This document shows, piece by piece, positions 26,247 through 36,807 of a stretch of 64,000 nucleotides of DNA. Below the pieces are notes generated by a model. It saw only the letters and a list, made by a program, of their open reading frames with translations. It was not told the DNA's origin and did not search any database. Every line of letters starts with the position of its first letter. The first letter of the stretch is position 1. The position numbers and the translations under genes are program-made. Source of the stretch: Rodentibacter myodis (GTDB taxonomy: Bacteria > Pseudomonadota > Gammaproteobacteria > Enterobacterales > Pasteurellaceae); contig NZ_MLHQ01000026.1 in NCBI RefSeq assembly GCF_001999305.1, positions 50,066 to 114,065 of the forward strand, written 5' to 3'.

Positions 26247-28517
26247 ATGAGCGACCAATTACGCCAAGCAGCATTAGATTTTCATGAGTTCCCTATTCCG
26301 GGAAAAATTGAAGTTACCCCGACAAAATCACTGGCAACACAGCGTGATTTAGCCCTTGCTTATTCTCCCGGTGTGGCAGAACCCTGTTTGGAAATTGAAA
26401 AAGATCCTCAGGCTTCCTACAAATATACCGCACGTGGCAATTTAGTGGCAGTCATCTCAAACGGTACGGCAGTGCTTGGATTGGGAAATATCGGCGCACT
26501 GGCAGGTAAACCGGTGATGGAAGGTAAAGGCGTGTTATTTAAAAAATTCGCCGGTATTAACGTGTTTGATATTGAAGTGAACGAACGTGATCCGGATAAA
26601 TTAGTGGATATTATCGCCTCCCTTGAACCGACTTTTGGCGGCGTGAATCTTGAAGATATTAAAGCCCCGGAATGTTTTTATATTGAACAAAAATTGCGTG
26701 AACGTATGAATATTCCGGTTTTCCACGATGACCAACACGGCACAGCGATCATCAGTGCGGCGGCAATTATTAATTCATTACGCATTGTGGGTAAAAAAAT
26801 TGAAGAAGTTCGTCTTGTGGCATCCGGTGCCGGTGCTGCCTCAATCGCCTGTTTGAATCTGCTTTTATCCCTTGGAATGAAACGTGAAAATATCACCATT
26901 TGCGATTCTAAAGGCGTGGTATATAAAAACCGTGATGATCGAATGGATCAAACCAAAAAAGAGTATGCCATTGAAGACAACGGTTGGCGTACATTGGCAG
27001 ATGCCATGCCAAATGCAGATATTTTCCTCGGTTGCTCTGCGGCAGGCGCATTAACGCAAGAGATGGTGAAAACTATGGCAGCCCATCCGATTATTCTTGC
27101 CTTGGCAAACCCAAATCCGGAAATCACACCGCCGGAAGCAAAAGCCGTTCGCCCTGATGCAATTGTCTGTACCGGCCGTTCCGACTATCCGAATCAAGTG
27201 AATAACGTACTTTGTTTCCCCTTTATTTTCCGTGGTGCATTAGATGTGGGCGCAACGGCAATTAATGAAGAAATGAAACGTGCGGCAGTTTATGCCATTG
27301 CAGATCTTGCCCTTGAAGAACAAAACGAAGTAGTGACTTCTGCCTATGGCGGTGAAGGGACGGCTTTCGGGGCGGATTATGTCATTCCACGCCCATTTGA
27401 TCCGCGTCTGATTGTGCGTATTGCACCGGCGGTCGCAAAAGCAGCAATGGAATCCGGCGTGGCGACCCGACCTATTTCCGATTGGGACGAATACATTGAA
27501 AAATTAACCCAATTTGTTTACAAAACCAGCCTCTTTATGCGTCCGATTTTCCACCAAGCGAAAGAAGCACCACAACGCATTATCATTGCCGAAGGCGAGG
27601 AAACCAATGCCTTACACGCCACACAAGAAGTGATTTCAATGGGCTTGGCAAAACCGATTTTAATTGGTCGTGAAGCGGTGATTGACGCCAAAATCAAAAA
27701 ACTTGGCTTACGTTTACAATCGGGTGTGGATTTTGAGATTGTGGATAATGAAAACAACCCTCGTTATGAAGAATGTTGGCAACATTACTACGAACTCACC
27801 AAACGCAAAGGTATCACCCGCGCCATTGCCAAACGTGTGGTACGTTCAAACACCACAGTACTTGCCTCTCTTTTAGTTAACCTCGGTTATGCGGATGGCT
27901 TAATCTGCGGTTTGTTTGGTTCTTACGGTAAGCATTTAGAATCCATTAAAGCGATTATCGGCTTAAAAGAAGGCGTGGAAGTGCCGGCAACCTTACAAAG
28001 TTTGGTGTTGCCGACCGGTAATGTGTTCTTAACGGATACGCACGTAAATATTGATCCGAATGCGGAAGAATTGGCAGAAATCACCTTAATGGCGGCAGAA
28101 GAAGTACATCGTTTTGGTATTGAACCTGCCGTTGCACTGCTTTCCCACTCAAATTACGGTTCATCCAATGAATTAGGCGCGCCAAAAATGCGTGAAGTGT
28201 TGGAACTTGTCAAAGCACGCAATCCAAACTTAATGATTGATGGTGAAATGCGTGGTGATTTAGCAATGAATGAAGCCCATCGTCTTGACATTATGCCGGA
28301 CAGCCCATTAAAAGGATCGGCAAACTTACTGGTGTTCCCAAATTTAAGTGCGTCACGTATTAGTTACAGCTTATTACGCGGCACAACCACGGCGATCACC
28401 GTAGGCCCAATTTTGATGGGGGTGAAAAAATCCGCCCATATTTTAAATCCGAATGCCTCCGTTCGCCGTATCATCAATATGATTGCTTACGCCTCAGTAC
28501 AGGCGCAACAAGGCTAG
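26247..28517 (+). CDS. maeB: NADP-dependent malic enzyme with C-terminal phosphotransacetylase-like domain
   Basis: This 756-residue enzyme decarboxylates malate to pyruvate with NADPH production. Malic enzyme N-terminal and NAD-binding domains fill residues 1-430: [25 protein letters not shown] with the metal-binding residues, [27 protein letters not shown] and [14 protein letters not shown] phosphate acetyltransferase-like domain follows from about 430 ([39 protein letters not shown]), which in MaeB is regulatory. This two-domain length is the norm for MaeB. It is monocistronic and converges on cmoB. Confidence 0.96.
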   Translation: MSDQLRQAALDFHEFPIPGKIEVTPTKSLATQRDLALAYSPGVAEPCLEIEKDPQASYKYTARGNLVAVISNGTAVLGLGNIGALAGKPVMEGKGVLFKKFAGINVFDIEVNERDPDKLVDIIASLEPTFGGVNLEDIKAPECFYIEQKLRERMNIPVFHDDQHGTAIISAAAIINSLRIVGKKIEEVRLVASGAGAASIACLNLLLSLGMKRENITICDSKGVVYKNRDDRMDQTKKEYAIEDNGWRTLADAMPNADIFLGCSAAGALTQEMVKTMAAHPIILALANPNPEITPPEAKAVRPDAIVCTGRSDYPNQVNNVLCFPFIFRGALDVGATAINEEMKRAAVYAIADLALEEQNEVVTSAYGGEGTAFGADYVIPRPFDPRLIVRIAPAVAKAAMESGVATRPISDWDEYIEKLTQFVYKTSLFMRPIFHQAKEAPQRIIIAEGEETNALHATQEVISMGLAKPILIGREAVIDAKIKKLGLRLQSGVDFEIVDNENNPRYEECWQHYYELTKRKGITRAIAKRVVRSNTTVLASLLVNLGYADGLICGLFGSYGKHLESIKAIIGLKEGVEVPATLQSLVLPTGNVFLTDTHVNIDPNAEELAEITLMAAEEVHRFGIEPAVALLSHSNYGSSNELGAPKMREVLELVKARNPNLMIDGEMRGDLAMNEAHRLDIMPDSPLKGSANLLVFPNLSASRISYSLLRGTTTAITVGPILMGVKKSAHILNPNASVRRIINMIAYASVQAQQG

Positions 28518-28530
28518 ATTGCGTTAAATA

Positions 28531-28581
28531 AAAAAGTGCGGTCGGTTTTAAATGTATTTTAAAATTGACCGCATTTTTTTT
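28531..28581. terminator. Uptake-signal dyad between maeB and cmoB
   Basis: AAAAAGTGCGGTC (28531-28543) and GACCGCATTTTTTT (28567-28580) pair with one G-U, around a 23-base loop that itself contains TTTTAAA/TTTAAAA complementarity. It sits between convergent genes, so it probably terminates both. Confidence 0.7.
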
Positions 28582-28592
28582 ATACTTTGAAT

Positions 28593-29558
28593 TTATTTGT
28601 TCGCCAAAATCACCGCTCTTGTAGGGGCTTGGTAGCCTTCAATGGTTTTACGATGATCCGTTGGGTCTAAGAAATCAATTAAACTCTCATTTTCTAACCA
28701 ATCGGTTTTGCGTTGTTCCTCGAGGGTTGTTGGCGCTATATCGACACAGCGTACATTGCTAAAGCCCACTTTTTCTAACCAATTTATCAATGCCGCCACA
28801 GAGGGGATAAAATACACATTTTTCATTTTGGCATAACGGTCGGCAGGGACGAGAACGGTGTTGACATCGCCCTCAATAACCAGTGTTTCCAGCACTAATT
28901 CGCCGCCTTTTTTCAGTTGGTTTTTAAGTTGCGTTAAATGATCCAGCGGTGATTTGCGGTGATAAAGCACGCCCATTGAAAACACCGTATCGAAAGCGGC
29001 GAGTGGTTGCATTTGTTCAATACCAAGGGGGATAAGGTTTGCCCGCCGATCGTTATTGAGTAATTTGCGTACCGCTTCAAATTGGCAAAGGAAAAGTTCT
29101 GTTGGGTCAATGCCGACCACCATTTTTGCGCCTTCCCCCACCATTCGCCACATATGATACCCACTGCCGCAGCCCACATCTAAAATAAGGCGATCTTTTA
29201 AGGGCGCAAGGTGAGGAAGGACGCGATCCCATTTGAAATCAGAACGCCATTCACAATCTACGTGGATACCAAATAAATGATAAGGCCCTTTTCGCCACGG
29301 CATTAGTTGTTTTAAATGATGAGTAATGCGTTGTTTTTCGCCTTCGGAAAGGGGCAAAGTGTGGTCAGATTTCACGGCGTTTTTTAAATCTATGCGGTCT
29401 GCTTGTAGATCGGGCAAAAAATCCACAATTTTTGACCATTTTTCATAGTCGCCGTGGGTTTGTTTTTCCCATTGCTTTAATTGAAGGGGAAGGGTCTCTA
29501 ACCAATCAGAGAGTGAACTTGTGGCGATTTGTTGATAAAAAGGGCGAAAATCAATCAT
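28593..29558 (-). CDS. cmoB: tRNA U34 carboxymethyltransferase
   Basis: This 321-residue enzyme uses carboxy-S-adenosylmethionine to convert 5-hydroxyuridine-34 to cmo5U in tRNAs. The SAM-type binding loop is [17 protein letters not shown] near residue 123, with [15 protein letters not shown] and [16 protein letters not shown] after it, and [10 protein letters not shown] before it, all typical of CmoB. The ATG overlaps the stop of putP by four bases (ATGA), so cmoB is read after... the two genes share one transcript, with cmoB upstream and putP downstream on the minus strand. No cmoA is nearby. Confidence 0.95.
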   Translation of the reverse strand: MIDFRPFYQQIATSSLSDWLETLPLQLKQWEKQTHGDYEKWSKIVDFLPDLQADRIDLKNAVKSDHTLPLSEGEKQRITHHLKQLMPWRKGPYHLFGIHVDCEWRSDFKWDRVLPHLAPLKDRLILDVGCGSGYHMWRMVGEGAKMVVGIDPTELFLCQFEAVRKLLNNDRRANLIPLGIEQMQPLAAFDTVFSMGVLYHRKSPLDHLTQLKNQLKKGGELVLETLVIEGDVNTVLVPADRYAKMKNVYFIPSVAALINWLEKVGFSNVRCVDIAPTTLEEQRKTDWLENESLIDFLDPTDHRKTIEGYQAPTRAVILANK

Positions 29559-31069
29559 TTTGCTTCCTTATAGGCTTTTTCGGCTTTGTTGAAGGTGTCT
29601 ATCACGCTTTGTTTGGGTGGGGGAGAAATGAGTGAAGCGACAATAATCGCCAAGCTGCCGAAGACAAAGCCCGGGATCATTTCATACACTTTAAACCAAT
29701 CACTTTCCGTTGGAATAATGACTTTCCACGAAAAAACGGTGATCGCTCCCACGAGCATTCCCGCCATTGCGCCGGAAGAAGTCATTCGCTTCCAGAATAA
29801 GGAAAAAAGCACGACAGGACCAAATGCACTGCCGAAGCCAGCCCACGCAAATTCGACCAGTTTTAAGACTTTGCTGTTTTCATCTTGTGCGATCCAAATG
29901 GCGATGGCGGCGATCACCAATACCATTGCACGTCCCAACCAAACCAGCTCTTTTTCTGAAGCCTTAGGACGGATAAAACCTTTGTAGAAATCTTCCGTGA
30001 CGGAACTGGAAGAAATGAGTAACTGTGCGCTTAATGTACTCATTACTGCCGCCAAAATCGCCGAAAGTAAAATACCGGCAATCCACGGGTTAAATAATAA
30101 TTTTGCCAATTCAATAAAAACTTGTTCCGGCTCGTGATTTACTGTACCGGCAAGTTGTGGATTGGCAAAAAAATATGGAATGGCGAAAAAACCAATTCCA
30201 ATCGCGCCACCAAGGCAAAGTATCATCCACATCATACTAATGCGGCGTGCTTTGATGAGGGACTTTACCGAATACGCCGCCATAAAGCGTGCCAAAATAT
30301 GTGGTTGACCAAAATAGCCTAAGCCCCAAGCGGCAAGGCTTAATAAACCCAGTGGCGTAGTGCCTGTCAATAAATCGGTGAAGTCTTTGTTTGCGGCAGT
30401 TTCTGCTTGTGCCAAGACCGCTGAAAATTGAGAAGTGTCGCCAATGCTTAATAGCACGAAAACAGGGGTTAGGATTAAGGCAAAAATCATTAACGTGGCT
30501 TGAATGGTGTCTGTCCAGCTGACGGCGAGAAAACCGCCGATAAAGGTGTAAGCAATGGTTGCCGCCGCACCAAACCAAAGTGCGGTTGAATATTCCACCG
30601 AAAAAAGGTTTTGGAAAAGTTTTGCACCGGCAACCACACCGGAAGCACAGTAAATGGTGAAAAAAACTAAAATAATGGTCGCAGAAATGATTTTTAAGAA
30701 TTTATGTGAAGTGCCAAAACGATGATGAAAATATTCAGGCAGCGTAAGGGCATTGTGATTGAGTTCGGTATAAATACGTAATCTGCCGGAAACCAGCAGC
30801 CAGTTGAAATACGCGCCAATTACCAGCCCGATGGCAATCCATCCTTCCACTAAACCGGATAAATACACCGCTCCCGGTAAGCCCATCAAAAGCCAGCCGG
30901 ACATATCGGAAGCCCCGGCGGACATTGCGGTGACAAAACTGCCTAAACGGCGACCGCCTAAAATATAATCGGATAAATTATTGGTGTAATAATAGGCAAG
31001 CACGCCGATGAGCAACATTCCGAAAATATAAATGGTAAATGTGATGAACGTTGGGTCAAAACCAAACAT
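29555..31069 (-). CDS. putP: Sodium/proline symporter
   Basis: This 504-residue SSS-family inner-membrane transporter imports proline with Na+. About thirteen hydrophobic helices are visible. Typical PutP segments include [20 protein letters not shown] (the Na+ site region), [36 protein letters not shown] and [23 protein letters not shown]. The start is ATG at 31069 after GGGGT; the preceding TTG is not needed. No putA is in the window. Its stop codon region overlaps the cmoB start, so in genomic order on the minus strand putP is transcribed first and cmoB second. Confidence 0.95.
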   Translation of the reverse strand: MFGFDPTFITFTIYIFGMLLIGVLAYYYTNNLSDYILGGRRLGSFVTAMSAGASDMSGWLLMGLPGAVYLSGLVEGWIAIGLVIGAYFNWLLVSGRLRIYTELNHNALTLPEYFHHRFGTSHKFLKIISATIILVFFTIYCASGVVAGAKLFQNLFSVEYSTALWFGAAATIAYTFIGGFLAVSWTDTIQATLMIFALILTPVFVLLSIGDTSQFSAVLAQAETAANKDFTDLLTGTTPLGLLSLAAWGLGYFGQPHILARFMAAYSVKSLIKARRISMMWMILCLGGAIGIGFFAIPYFFANPQLAGTVNHEPEQVFIELAKLLFNPWIAGILLSAILAAVMSTLSAQLLISSSSVTEDFYKGFIRPKASEKELVWLGRAMVLVIAAIAIWIAQDENSKVLKLVEFAWAGFGSAFGPVVLFSLFWKRMTSSGAMAGMLVGAITVFSWKVIIPTESDWFKVYEMIPGFVFGSLAIIVASLISPPPKQSVIDTFNKAEKAYKEAK

Positions 31070-31172
31070 CAAGATAACCCCAAGAAAAGTATCAAAAATT
31101 TGAGAAAGCTCGCATTTTACCTTATTTAAGTCTATTATTCTATTTTTTCAAAGGAGCGATTAAGACAACAAA

Positions 31173-32648
31173 ATGGACGCAGTAGAATTATTAATGAATG
31201 TTACGCCAAACGAAACGCGCATTGCGTTAATGGAAACGGGCGTATTAAAAGAAGTGCATATTGAACGCCGTGCCAAATGTGGCATTGTGGGGAATATTTA
31301 TAAGGGCAGAGTAACACGGGTATTACCCGGAATGCAGTCCGCATTTGTAGATATCGGCTTGGAAAAAGCCGCATTTTTACACGCTTCCGATATTGTGTCA
31401 CACACGGAATGTGTGGATGAAAACGAACAGAAACAATTTAAAGTAAAAAGTATTTCTGAATTGGTGCGTGAGGGACAAGACATTGTGGTGCAAGTGGTAA
31501 AAGATCCCCTTGGCACAAAGGGTGCGCGTTTAACCACCGATATTACCCTGCCTTCCCGCCATCTTGTTTTTATGCCGGAAAACAGCCACGTTGGTGTGTC
31601 TCAACGTATCGAAAGCGAAGAAGAACGGGCGCGTTTAAAAGCCTTGGTTGAACCGCTTTGTGATGAACTGGGGGGATTTATTATTCGCACCGCAACAGAA
31701 GGGGCAACGGAGGAGGAACTTCGGCAAGATGCGGAATTTCTCAAACGGTTATGGCGTAAGGTGTTAGAGCGTAAAAGTAAATATCCGACCCGTTCCAAAA
31801 TTTACGGCGAACCGGCATTGCCTCAACGTATTTTGCGTGATTTTATCGGCACAACCTTAGAAAAAATTCGTATCGATTCCAATCTTTGCTTTAATGAAGT
31901 GAAAGAATTTACCGATGAATTTATGCCCGAATTGAGTGAAAAACTGGTGCTTTATAGCGGAAATCAACCGCTTTTTGATGTATATGGCGTAGAAAATAGT
32001 ATTCAACAAGCCTTGGATAAACGGGTGAATTTAAAATCCGGTGGTTATCTGATTATTGAACAAACAGAAGCAATGACCACAATTGACATTAATACCGGTG
32101 CATTTGTGGGACATCGCAATTTGGAAGAAACCATTTTTAATACCAACATTGAAGCTACCAAAGCCATTGCCCAGCAGCTCCAACTGCGTAATCTTGGTGG
32201 CATTATCATTATTGATTTTATTGATATGCAGTTGGAAGATCATCGAAATCGGGTGTTGGAATCCTTACAAGATGCCCTTTCAAAAGATCGCATAAAAACC
32301 GGTGTGAATGGCTTTACCCAGTTAGGTTTGGTGGAAATGACACGCAAACGCACCCGTGAAAGTTTGGAACATATATTGTGTGATGAATGTCCGGCTTGCC
32401 ACGGTCGAGGACATATCAAAACGGTGGAAACCGTCTGTTATGAAATTATGCGGGAAATCATTCGTGTTTATCGTTTGTTCAGCAGCGAACAATTTGTGGT
32501 TTATGCCTCACCGGCAGTGGCGGAATATTTGATTAATGAAGAATCCCACGGGCTTTTACCTGAAGTGGAAATGTTCATCGGCAAACAAGTTCAAGTGAAA
32601 ACCGAACCATTTTACAATCAAGAACAGTTTGATGTGGTGGTGATGTAG
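31173..32648 (+). CDS. rng: Ribonuclease G
   Basis: This 491-residue endoribonuclease matures the 5' end of 16S rRNA and degrades some mRNAs. The N-terminal S1 domain is interrupted in the RNase E/G manner (GNIYKGRVTRVLPGMQSAFVDIGLEKAAFLHASDI). The catalytic metal site is in TTIDINTGAFVG and IIIIDFIDM, and the zinc-link is CDECPACHGRGH near residue 405. Length fits RNase G rather than RNase E, which has a long tail. ATG at 31173 follows AAGGAG. It is divergent from putP with about 100 bases between. Confidence 0.97.
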   Translation: MDAVELLMNVTPNETRIALMETGVLKEVHIERRAKCGIVGNIYKGRVTRVLPGMQSAFVDIGLEKAAFLHASDIVSHTECVDENEQKQFKVKSISELVREGQDIVVQVVKDPLGTKGARLTTDITLPSRHLVFMPENSHVGVSQRIESEEERARLKALVEPLCDELGGFIIRTATEGATEEELRQDAEFLKRLWRKVLERKSKYPTRSKIYGEPALPQRILRDFIGTTLEKIRIDSNLCFNEVKEFTDEFMPELSEKLVLYSGNQPLFDVYGVENSIQQALDKRVNLKSGGYLIIEQTEAMTTIDINTGAFVGHRNLEETIFNTNIEATKAIAQQLQLRNLGGIIIIDFIDMQLEDHRNRVLESLQDALSKDRIKTGVNGFTQLGLVEMTRKRTRESLEHILCDECPACHGRGHIKTVETVCYEIMREIIRVYRLFSSEQFVVYASPAVAEYLINEESHGLLPEVEMFIGKQVQVKTEPFYNQEQFDVVVM

Positions 32649-32661
32649 TTCAGCGATTAGA

Positions 32662-32692
32662 GAAAGTGCGGTCAATTTTGACCGAGTTTTTT
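32662..32692 (+). terminator. Uptake-signal half-dyad after rng
   Basis: AAAGTGCGGTC and GACCGAGTTTTTTT pair through GCGGTC/GACCG around AATTTT, 14 bases after the stop. The right arm has diverged from a full uptake signal, but the T tract is intact. Confidence 0.65.
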
Positions 32693-32703
32693 TATTTGAA
32701 TTT

Positions 32704-32719
32704 TGTGATTTACCTCACA
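32704..32719 (+). promoter_or_regulatory. CRP-cAMP binding site upstream of uhpT
   Basis: TGTGATTTACCTCACA is a perfect match to the TGTGA-N6-TCACA consensus. It lies about 85 bases upstream of a TATTAT (-10, 32804-32809), the kind of distance at which CRP assists UhpA at the E. coli uhpT promoter. Confidence 0.8.
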
Positions 32720-32840
32720 TTTCTCTCAGAAAATTGAATGATCTAAGAATAATTCCTAGTTTTTTTTAAGTGCTATTCGCAAGAGTAAGTGTGAATTCCG
32801 ATCTATTATGCACGCGGTTGTTTAACTCGGAGTTTATTTT

Positions 32841-34229
32841 ATGCTTAATTTCTTAAATCAAGTAAGAAAACCGACACTCGACTTGCCGGTCGAAGAACGT
32901 CGTAAAATGTGGTTTAAACCCTTTATGCAATCCTATTTGGTTGTATTTTTCGGGTATATGGCAATGTATTTGGTGCGTAAAAATTTTAATATCGCCCAAA
33001 ACGATATGATTGAAACTTATGGACTGACGAAAACCCAACTGGGGATGATTGGTCTTGGTTTTTCAATCACTTATGGCGTGGGTAAAACTATCGTTTCCTA
33101 CTATGCGGACGGTAAAAATACCAAACAATTTGTGCCTTTTATGCTGATTCTTTCCGCACTTTGTATGCTTGGCTTTAGTGCCAGTATGGGCGGCAGCAGT
33201 ATTGCAATTTTCTTAATGGTGGCATTCTACGCATTAAGCGGTTTCTTCCAAAGTACCGGTGGTTCTTCCAGTTATTCCACCATTACAAAATGGACACCAC
33301 GTAAAAAACGCGGCACATTCTTAGGTTTCTGGAATCTTTCTCACAATGTGGGCGGGGCAGCGGCTGCCGGTGTGGCATTATTTGGTGCTAACGTGTTCTT
33401 TGATGGTCACGTCATCGGTATGTTTGTATTCCCATCAATCGTGGCGTTAATCATTGGTTTTATAGGGTTGCGTTATGGTAGCGATTCACCGGAAGCCTAC
33501 GGATTAGGGAAAGCGGAAGAATTATTTGGTGAAGAAATTTCTGAAGAAGATAAAGATGCGGAAGAAAATCAACTCACGAAAAAACAAATTTTTATCCAAT
33601 ACGTATTAAAAAATAAAGTGATTTGGTTGCTTTGTTTTGCCAATATTTTCCTTTATATTGTACGCATTGGGGTGGATCAATGGTCACCGGTTTATGCTTA
33701 TCAAGAACTTGGTTTCTCAAAAGATGCGGCAATTTCGGGCTTTGCCTTATTTGAAGTGGGCGCACTTGTCGGTACATTCTTGTGGGGCTATTTATCCGAC
33801 TTGGCAAACGGTCGCCGTGCTTTATTGGCTTGTGTTGCGTTAGTCTTAATTACCTTCACCATTGGTTTTTATCAACACGCCAACAATGAAACGATGTATC
33901 TTATCACCTTGTTTGTGCTTGGTTTCTTGGTGTTTGGCCCACAATTATTAATCGGTGTGGCGGCAGTAGGTTTTGTACCGAAAAAAGCCATTGCGGTCGC
34001 CGATGGGGTGAAAGGAACATTCGCCTACTTGATTGGTGATAGTTTTGCAAAATTAGGTTTAGGGATGATCGCCGATGGCACCCCAATTTTTGGTTTAACC
34101 GGTTGGGACGGTACTTTTGCAGCCTTGGATGCTTCCGCAATTATTTGTATGATCTTGCTTGCTTTCGTTGCCATTGCGGAAGAACGTAAAATCCGTCATT
34201 TGAAAAAATTAGAAGCACAAAAACGTTAA
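32841..34229 (+). CDS. uhpT: Hexose-6-phosphate:phosphate antiporter UhpT
   Basis: This 462-residue MFS (organophosphate:Pi antiporter) protein imports glucose-6-phosphate and related sugar phosphates. It is strikingly close to E. coli UhpT rather than Uhp[17 protein letters not shown] at the start, [52 protein letters not shown], and the [18 protein letters not shown] block. The C-terminal tail is [13 protein letters not shown]. The CRP site upstream implies catabolite control. The response regulator and sensor genes follow rather than precede it, and a terminator intervenes. Confidence 0.96.
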   Translation: MLNFLNQVRKPTLDLPVEERRKMWFKPFMQSYLVVFFGYMAMYLVRKNFNIAQNDMIETYGLTKTQLGMIGLGFSITYGVGKTIVSYYADGKNTKQFVPFMLILSALCMLGFSASMGGSSIAIFLMVAFYALSGFFQSTGGSSSYSTITKWTPRKKRGTFLGFWNLSHNVGGAAAAGVALFGANVFFDGHVIGMFVFPSIVALIIGFIGLRYGSDSPEAYGLGKAEELFGEEISEEDKDAEENQLTKKQIFIQYVLKNKVIWLLCFANIFLYIVRIGVDQWSPVYAYQELGFSKDAAISGFALFEVGALVGTFLWGYLSDLANGRRALLACVALVLITFTIGFYQHANNETMYLITLFVLGFLVFGPQLLIGVAAVGFVPKKAIAVADGVKGTFAYLIGDSFAKLGLGMIADGTPIFGLTGWDGTFAALDASAIICMILLAFVAIAEERKIRHLKKLEAQKR

Positions 34230-34269
34230 TTTAAAAATTACTTCATTAAATCTATATCTATTCATAACC

Positions 34270-34312
34270 AAAGTGCGGTCAAAAACGGAAAAGTTTTTAC
34301 CGCACTTTTTTT
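34270..34312 (+). terminator. Terminator between uhpT and uhpA (uptake-signal dyad)
   Basis: AAAGTGCGGT (34270-34279) pairs with ACCGCACTTT (34299-34308), extended inward by CAAAAAC/GTTTTT, and is followed by a run of T. It should separate uhpT mRNA from the uhpAB transcript. Confidence 0.8.
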
Positions 34313-34354
34313 CGGTGCTACAATCCGCCCCTCAAAAAATAGAGGAAAGTTTTG

Positions 34355-34957
34355 ATGATAAAAGTAGCATTAATTGATGATCATCTTATTGTGCGTTCAG
34401 GATTTGCACAGTTACTTTCACTGGAAGAAGATATTGAAGTGGTGGGGGAGTTTGGTTCGGCAAAAGAAACCCGCCAATATTTACCCGGTACCAAAGCCAA
34501 TGTGTGCATTGTGGATATTTCAATGCCCGATGAAAGCGGATTGGAATTGTTGAAAACCTTACCGTCCGGTATTCATTGCATTATGTTGAGTGTGAACGAT
34601 TCGGAAATGAGCGTTAAAAAAGCCCTAGAATTGGGGGCGAAAGGCTATTTGAGTAAAGGTTGTAGCCCTGAAGAACTCATTCAGGCGGTAAGAACAGTAA
34701 ATGCGGGTGGGGTGTATTTAATGCCGGAATTAACGGCAAAATTGGTCTCTAATCGTCATTACAATCCGTTAGAACAATTAACCAAACGTGAATTGCAAAT
34801 TTGTGAGTTACTCAGTCAAGGGCTGGAAGCCAAAGAAATCGCCGAAAAATTAGGGCTAAGTTTCAAAACCATCCACGCTCATCGTGCCAATATTATGAGC
34901 AAATTAGATGTTAAAAATAACGTGGAATTAACCAATTTATTCCATCAATATCATTAA
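34355..34957 (+). CDS. uhpA: Two-component response regulator UhpA
   Basis: This 200-residue NarL/FixJ-type regulator has a receiver domain with acidic pocket DD (ALIDDH), phospho-acceptor Asp in [13 protein letters not shown] near residue 54, and switch Thr/Ser and Lys in MLSVND and GYLSKG. The C-terminal LuxR-type helix-turn-helix is [26 protein letters not shown] then [16 protein letters not shown]. It activates uhpT in E. coli. ATG at 34355 follows GAGGAAAG. The stop codon abuts the uhpB ATG, so the two are co-translated. Confidence 0.93.
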   Translation: MIKVALIDDHLIVRSGFAQLLSLEEDIEVVGEFGSAKETRQYLPGTKANVCIVDISMPDESGLELLKTLPSGIHCIMLSVNDSEMSVKKALELGAKGYLSKGCSPEELIQAVRTVNAGGVYLMPELTAKLVSNRHYNPLEQLTKRELQICELLSQGLEAKEIAEKLGLSFKTIHAHRANIMSKLDVKNNVELTNLFHQYH

Positions 34958-36478
34958 ATGAAATCACTTATCTCCCGCTTTTATGGCGGATTAATCCTGC
35001 TTTCTGCCTACGTTTTGGCGTGGGCAATATCGGATTATTTATTAAACAATACACTATTGGCACTATTGTTTTTGCCCTTTCCACTGCGTTTGGCAGTGAA
35101 TTTACACTTGCCTAAAAAATGTTGGTTTTTTACTTATAGTGCGGAAATCCTTGCTTTATCCTTGATAATGTTGATTTCACCGCATGAATATTGTTTTCCG
35201 GCAATGATTTTAAGCCTTTGCAGTTTGCCCATCACCGCCATTATGCAGGAATATTATCAGGGTAATGAACGCCAAAAATTTGCCGTACAGGGCATATTGG
35301 CACTGGGTGTCGCAGCATTTTATGCGTTAATTGCAATGGTACTATCACTGCCTTTTTCTTACGCCTTTTTAACTGCCTTTAGTGGAATGTTACTCGTGCT
35401 TCCAAGTTATTTTTTAGGGTGTGAATTTTTATTTAAACATTGTCGAATTTCGCTTAAACCGAAGTCGGTTTATCATTTTATCCTTTCTCAAGGACGGCAT
35501 ATTTTGACTTATCTCTTTTTATTTTTACTCAATATGCTGATTCAAATTTATACACCGGAAGAATTTCATCGTTTTGCGTTATTTTTCCTTTCTATTCCCA
35601 TCATTTTGCTTGCTTATTATTATGGTTGGCAAGGGGCAATTTTAGGCACGCTAATTAATAGCATTACGTTGATTGGCACGGTGAAACATTTTTCTCCCGA
35701 TGAATTCACGGATTTATTTTTGCTGATTTCCACACAAACCATCACCGGTATTTTTCTTGGCTTTGCCATTCAATACCAACGGGATCTCAATCAAAGCCTC
35801 AGTTTAGAACTTACCCGTAATCGAGATTTGACCCGTAAGTTGATTAATACGGAAGAAGCTATTCGCCGACAAATTTCCCATGAATTGCACGATGAAATTG
35901 GGCAAACGATCACGGCAATCCGCACTCAAGCCGCTATTATGAAACGCCTTGAAACCTCTCCAAAAATTGTACAGATAAGTCACACGATTGAACGGCTTTC
36001 GCTTAATATTTATGACACCACAAAGGGAATGTTGAATCGTATTCGTCCAAAAATGCTGGATGATTTACCGCTTCAGCAGGCGATCCAAAATTTATTTTTA
36101 GAACTGGATTTCAAAATGCACGAAATTTCGACCGCACTTTATTGGGAAAATGAAGAAAATATTCCACTTGATCATATTCAAGAAATTACCCTTTATCGTT
36201 TATGCCAAGAAGGGCTGAATAATATTGTGAAATATGCCGAAGCGAATAACGTCAGGATCTCAGTCAAAATTCAGCAGGATATTCAACTGCGGATTGAGGA
36301 TGACGGCAAAGGTTTTGACCCGGAGAAGGTAAAATATGGATTTGGTTTAAAAGGAATGCAAGAGCGGGTGGATGTGTTATGCGGTACATTTCGCTTGATT
36401 GCCCGAGAGCAGGCCACCTCGCCACATTGGCACGGAACGCGAATTGATATAACTCTGCCAAGATTTAACGATGAATAA
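34958..36478 (+). CDS. uhpB: Sensor histidine kinase UhpB
   Basis: This 506-residue kinase has about eight N-terminal membrane helices (to about residue 275, MASE1-like), followed by a HisKA_3 dimerisation helix with the phosphorylated His in RRQISHELHDEIGQTITAIRTQA near residue 308. The ATPase domain has EGLNNIVKYAEA (N box), IEDDGKGFDPE (G1) and GFGLKGMQERV (G2). It resembles E. coli UhpB along the whole length. The partner UhpC, which senses external glucose-6-phosphate in E. coli, is not present next to it. A MITE-like element begins at its stop codon. Confidence 0.93.
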   Translation: MKSLISRFYGGLILLSAYVLAWAISDYLLNNTLLALLFLPFPLRLAVNLHLPKKCWFFTYSAEILALSLIMLISPHEYCFPAMILSLCSLPITAIMQEYYQGNERQKFAVQGILALGVAAFYALIAMVLSLPFSYAFLTAFSGMLLVLPSYFLGCEFLFKHCRISLKPKSVYHFILSQGRHILTYLFLFLLNMLIQIYTPEEFHRFALFFLSIPIILLAYYYGWQGAILGTLINSITLIGTVKHFSPDEFTDLFLLISTQTITGIFLGFAIQYQRDLNQSLSLELTRNRDLTRKLINTEEAIRRQISHELHDEIGQTITAIRTQAAIMKRLETSPKIVQISHTIERLSLNIYDTTKGMLNRIRPKMLDDLPLQQAIQNLFLELDFKMHEISTALYWENEENIPLDHIQEITLYRLCQEGLNNIVKYAEANNVRISVKIQQDIQLRIEDDGKGFDPEKVKYGFGLKGMQERVDVLCGTFRLIAREQATSPHWHGTRIDITLPRFNDE

Positions 36479-36679
36479 TATTGCAGACGCACAAAGGGAA
36501 AAGAATGTGCAGTCGGGACGTGACACTTCGCATCCTTATCAATAACGTGATCAGTAGGGACGCCACGCTGGCGTCCTGTCAAAAAATCAAACTATTTCAA
36601 TAGGATAAAATTAAGAATGTTGGCGTGCCATCCCTAGCTTTTTCAAAGTTTCTTTCATTGTGAAATTATTACATAATGT
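36479..36679. repeat. MITE-like element, longer degenerate copy
   Basis: The left end (ATTGCAGACGCACAAAGGG) matches TATTATGTAGCAAACGCACAAAG with losses, and the right end (ATTATTACATAATG) matches the family's right terminus. A perfect hairpin GGACGCCA-CGC-TGGCGTCC lies at 36558-36576. A left flank AATAACGTGATCAGTAGGGACGC repeats the spacer found at 8780-8800, so this copy seems to contain a second, nested unit. It directly abuts the end of uhpB. Confidence 0.65.
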
Positions 36680-36738
36680 AGAATTTAATCCCCAAATTGA
36701 CCGCACTTTTGGTGAGCGATGAATTTGATACATTCTTA

Positions 36739-36755
36739 TTAAGATTGATTCTCAA
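36739..36755 (+). promoter_or_regulatory. Candidate Fur box before the YddA-type transporter
   Basis: TTAAGATTGATTCTCAA matches TTGAGAATcATTCTCAA at 14 of 17 positions and lies 15 bases upstream of a TATACT (-10, 36770-36775). If real, it makes the ABC transporter and possibly the downstream receptor-protease genes iron-responsive. This is a weaker match than the one at 22920. Confidence 0.45.
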
Positions 36756-36807
36756 CAAATATTTAATGTTATACTGAAAAGTAAAAATTTATTCATAAGG
36801 AAACAAA

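Noticed and set aside
32841..34229. uhpC rather than uhpT
   Set aside because: The sequence follows E. coli UhpT from the first residues to the [18 protein letters not shown] region and lacks UhpC-specific blocks.
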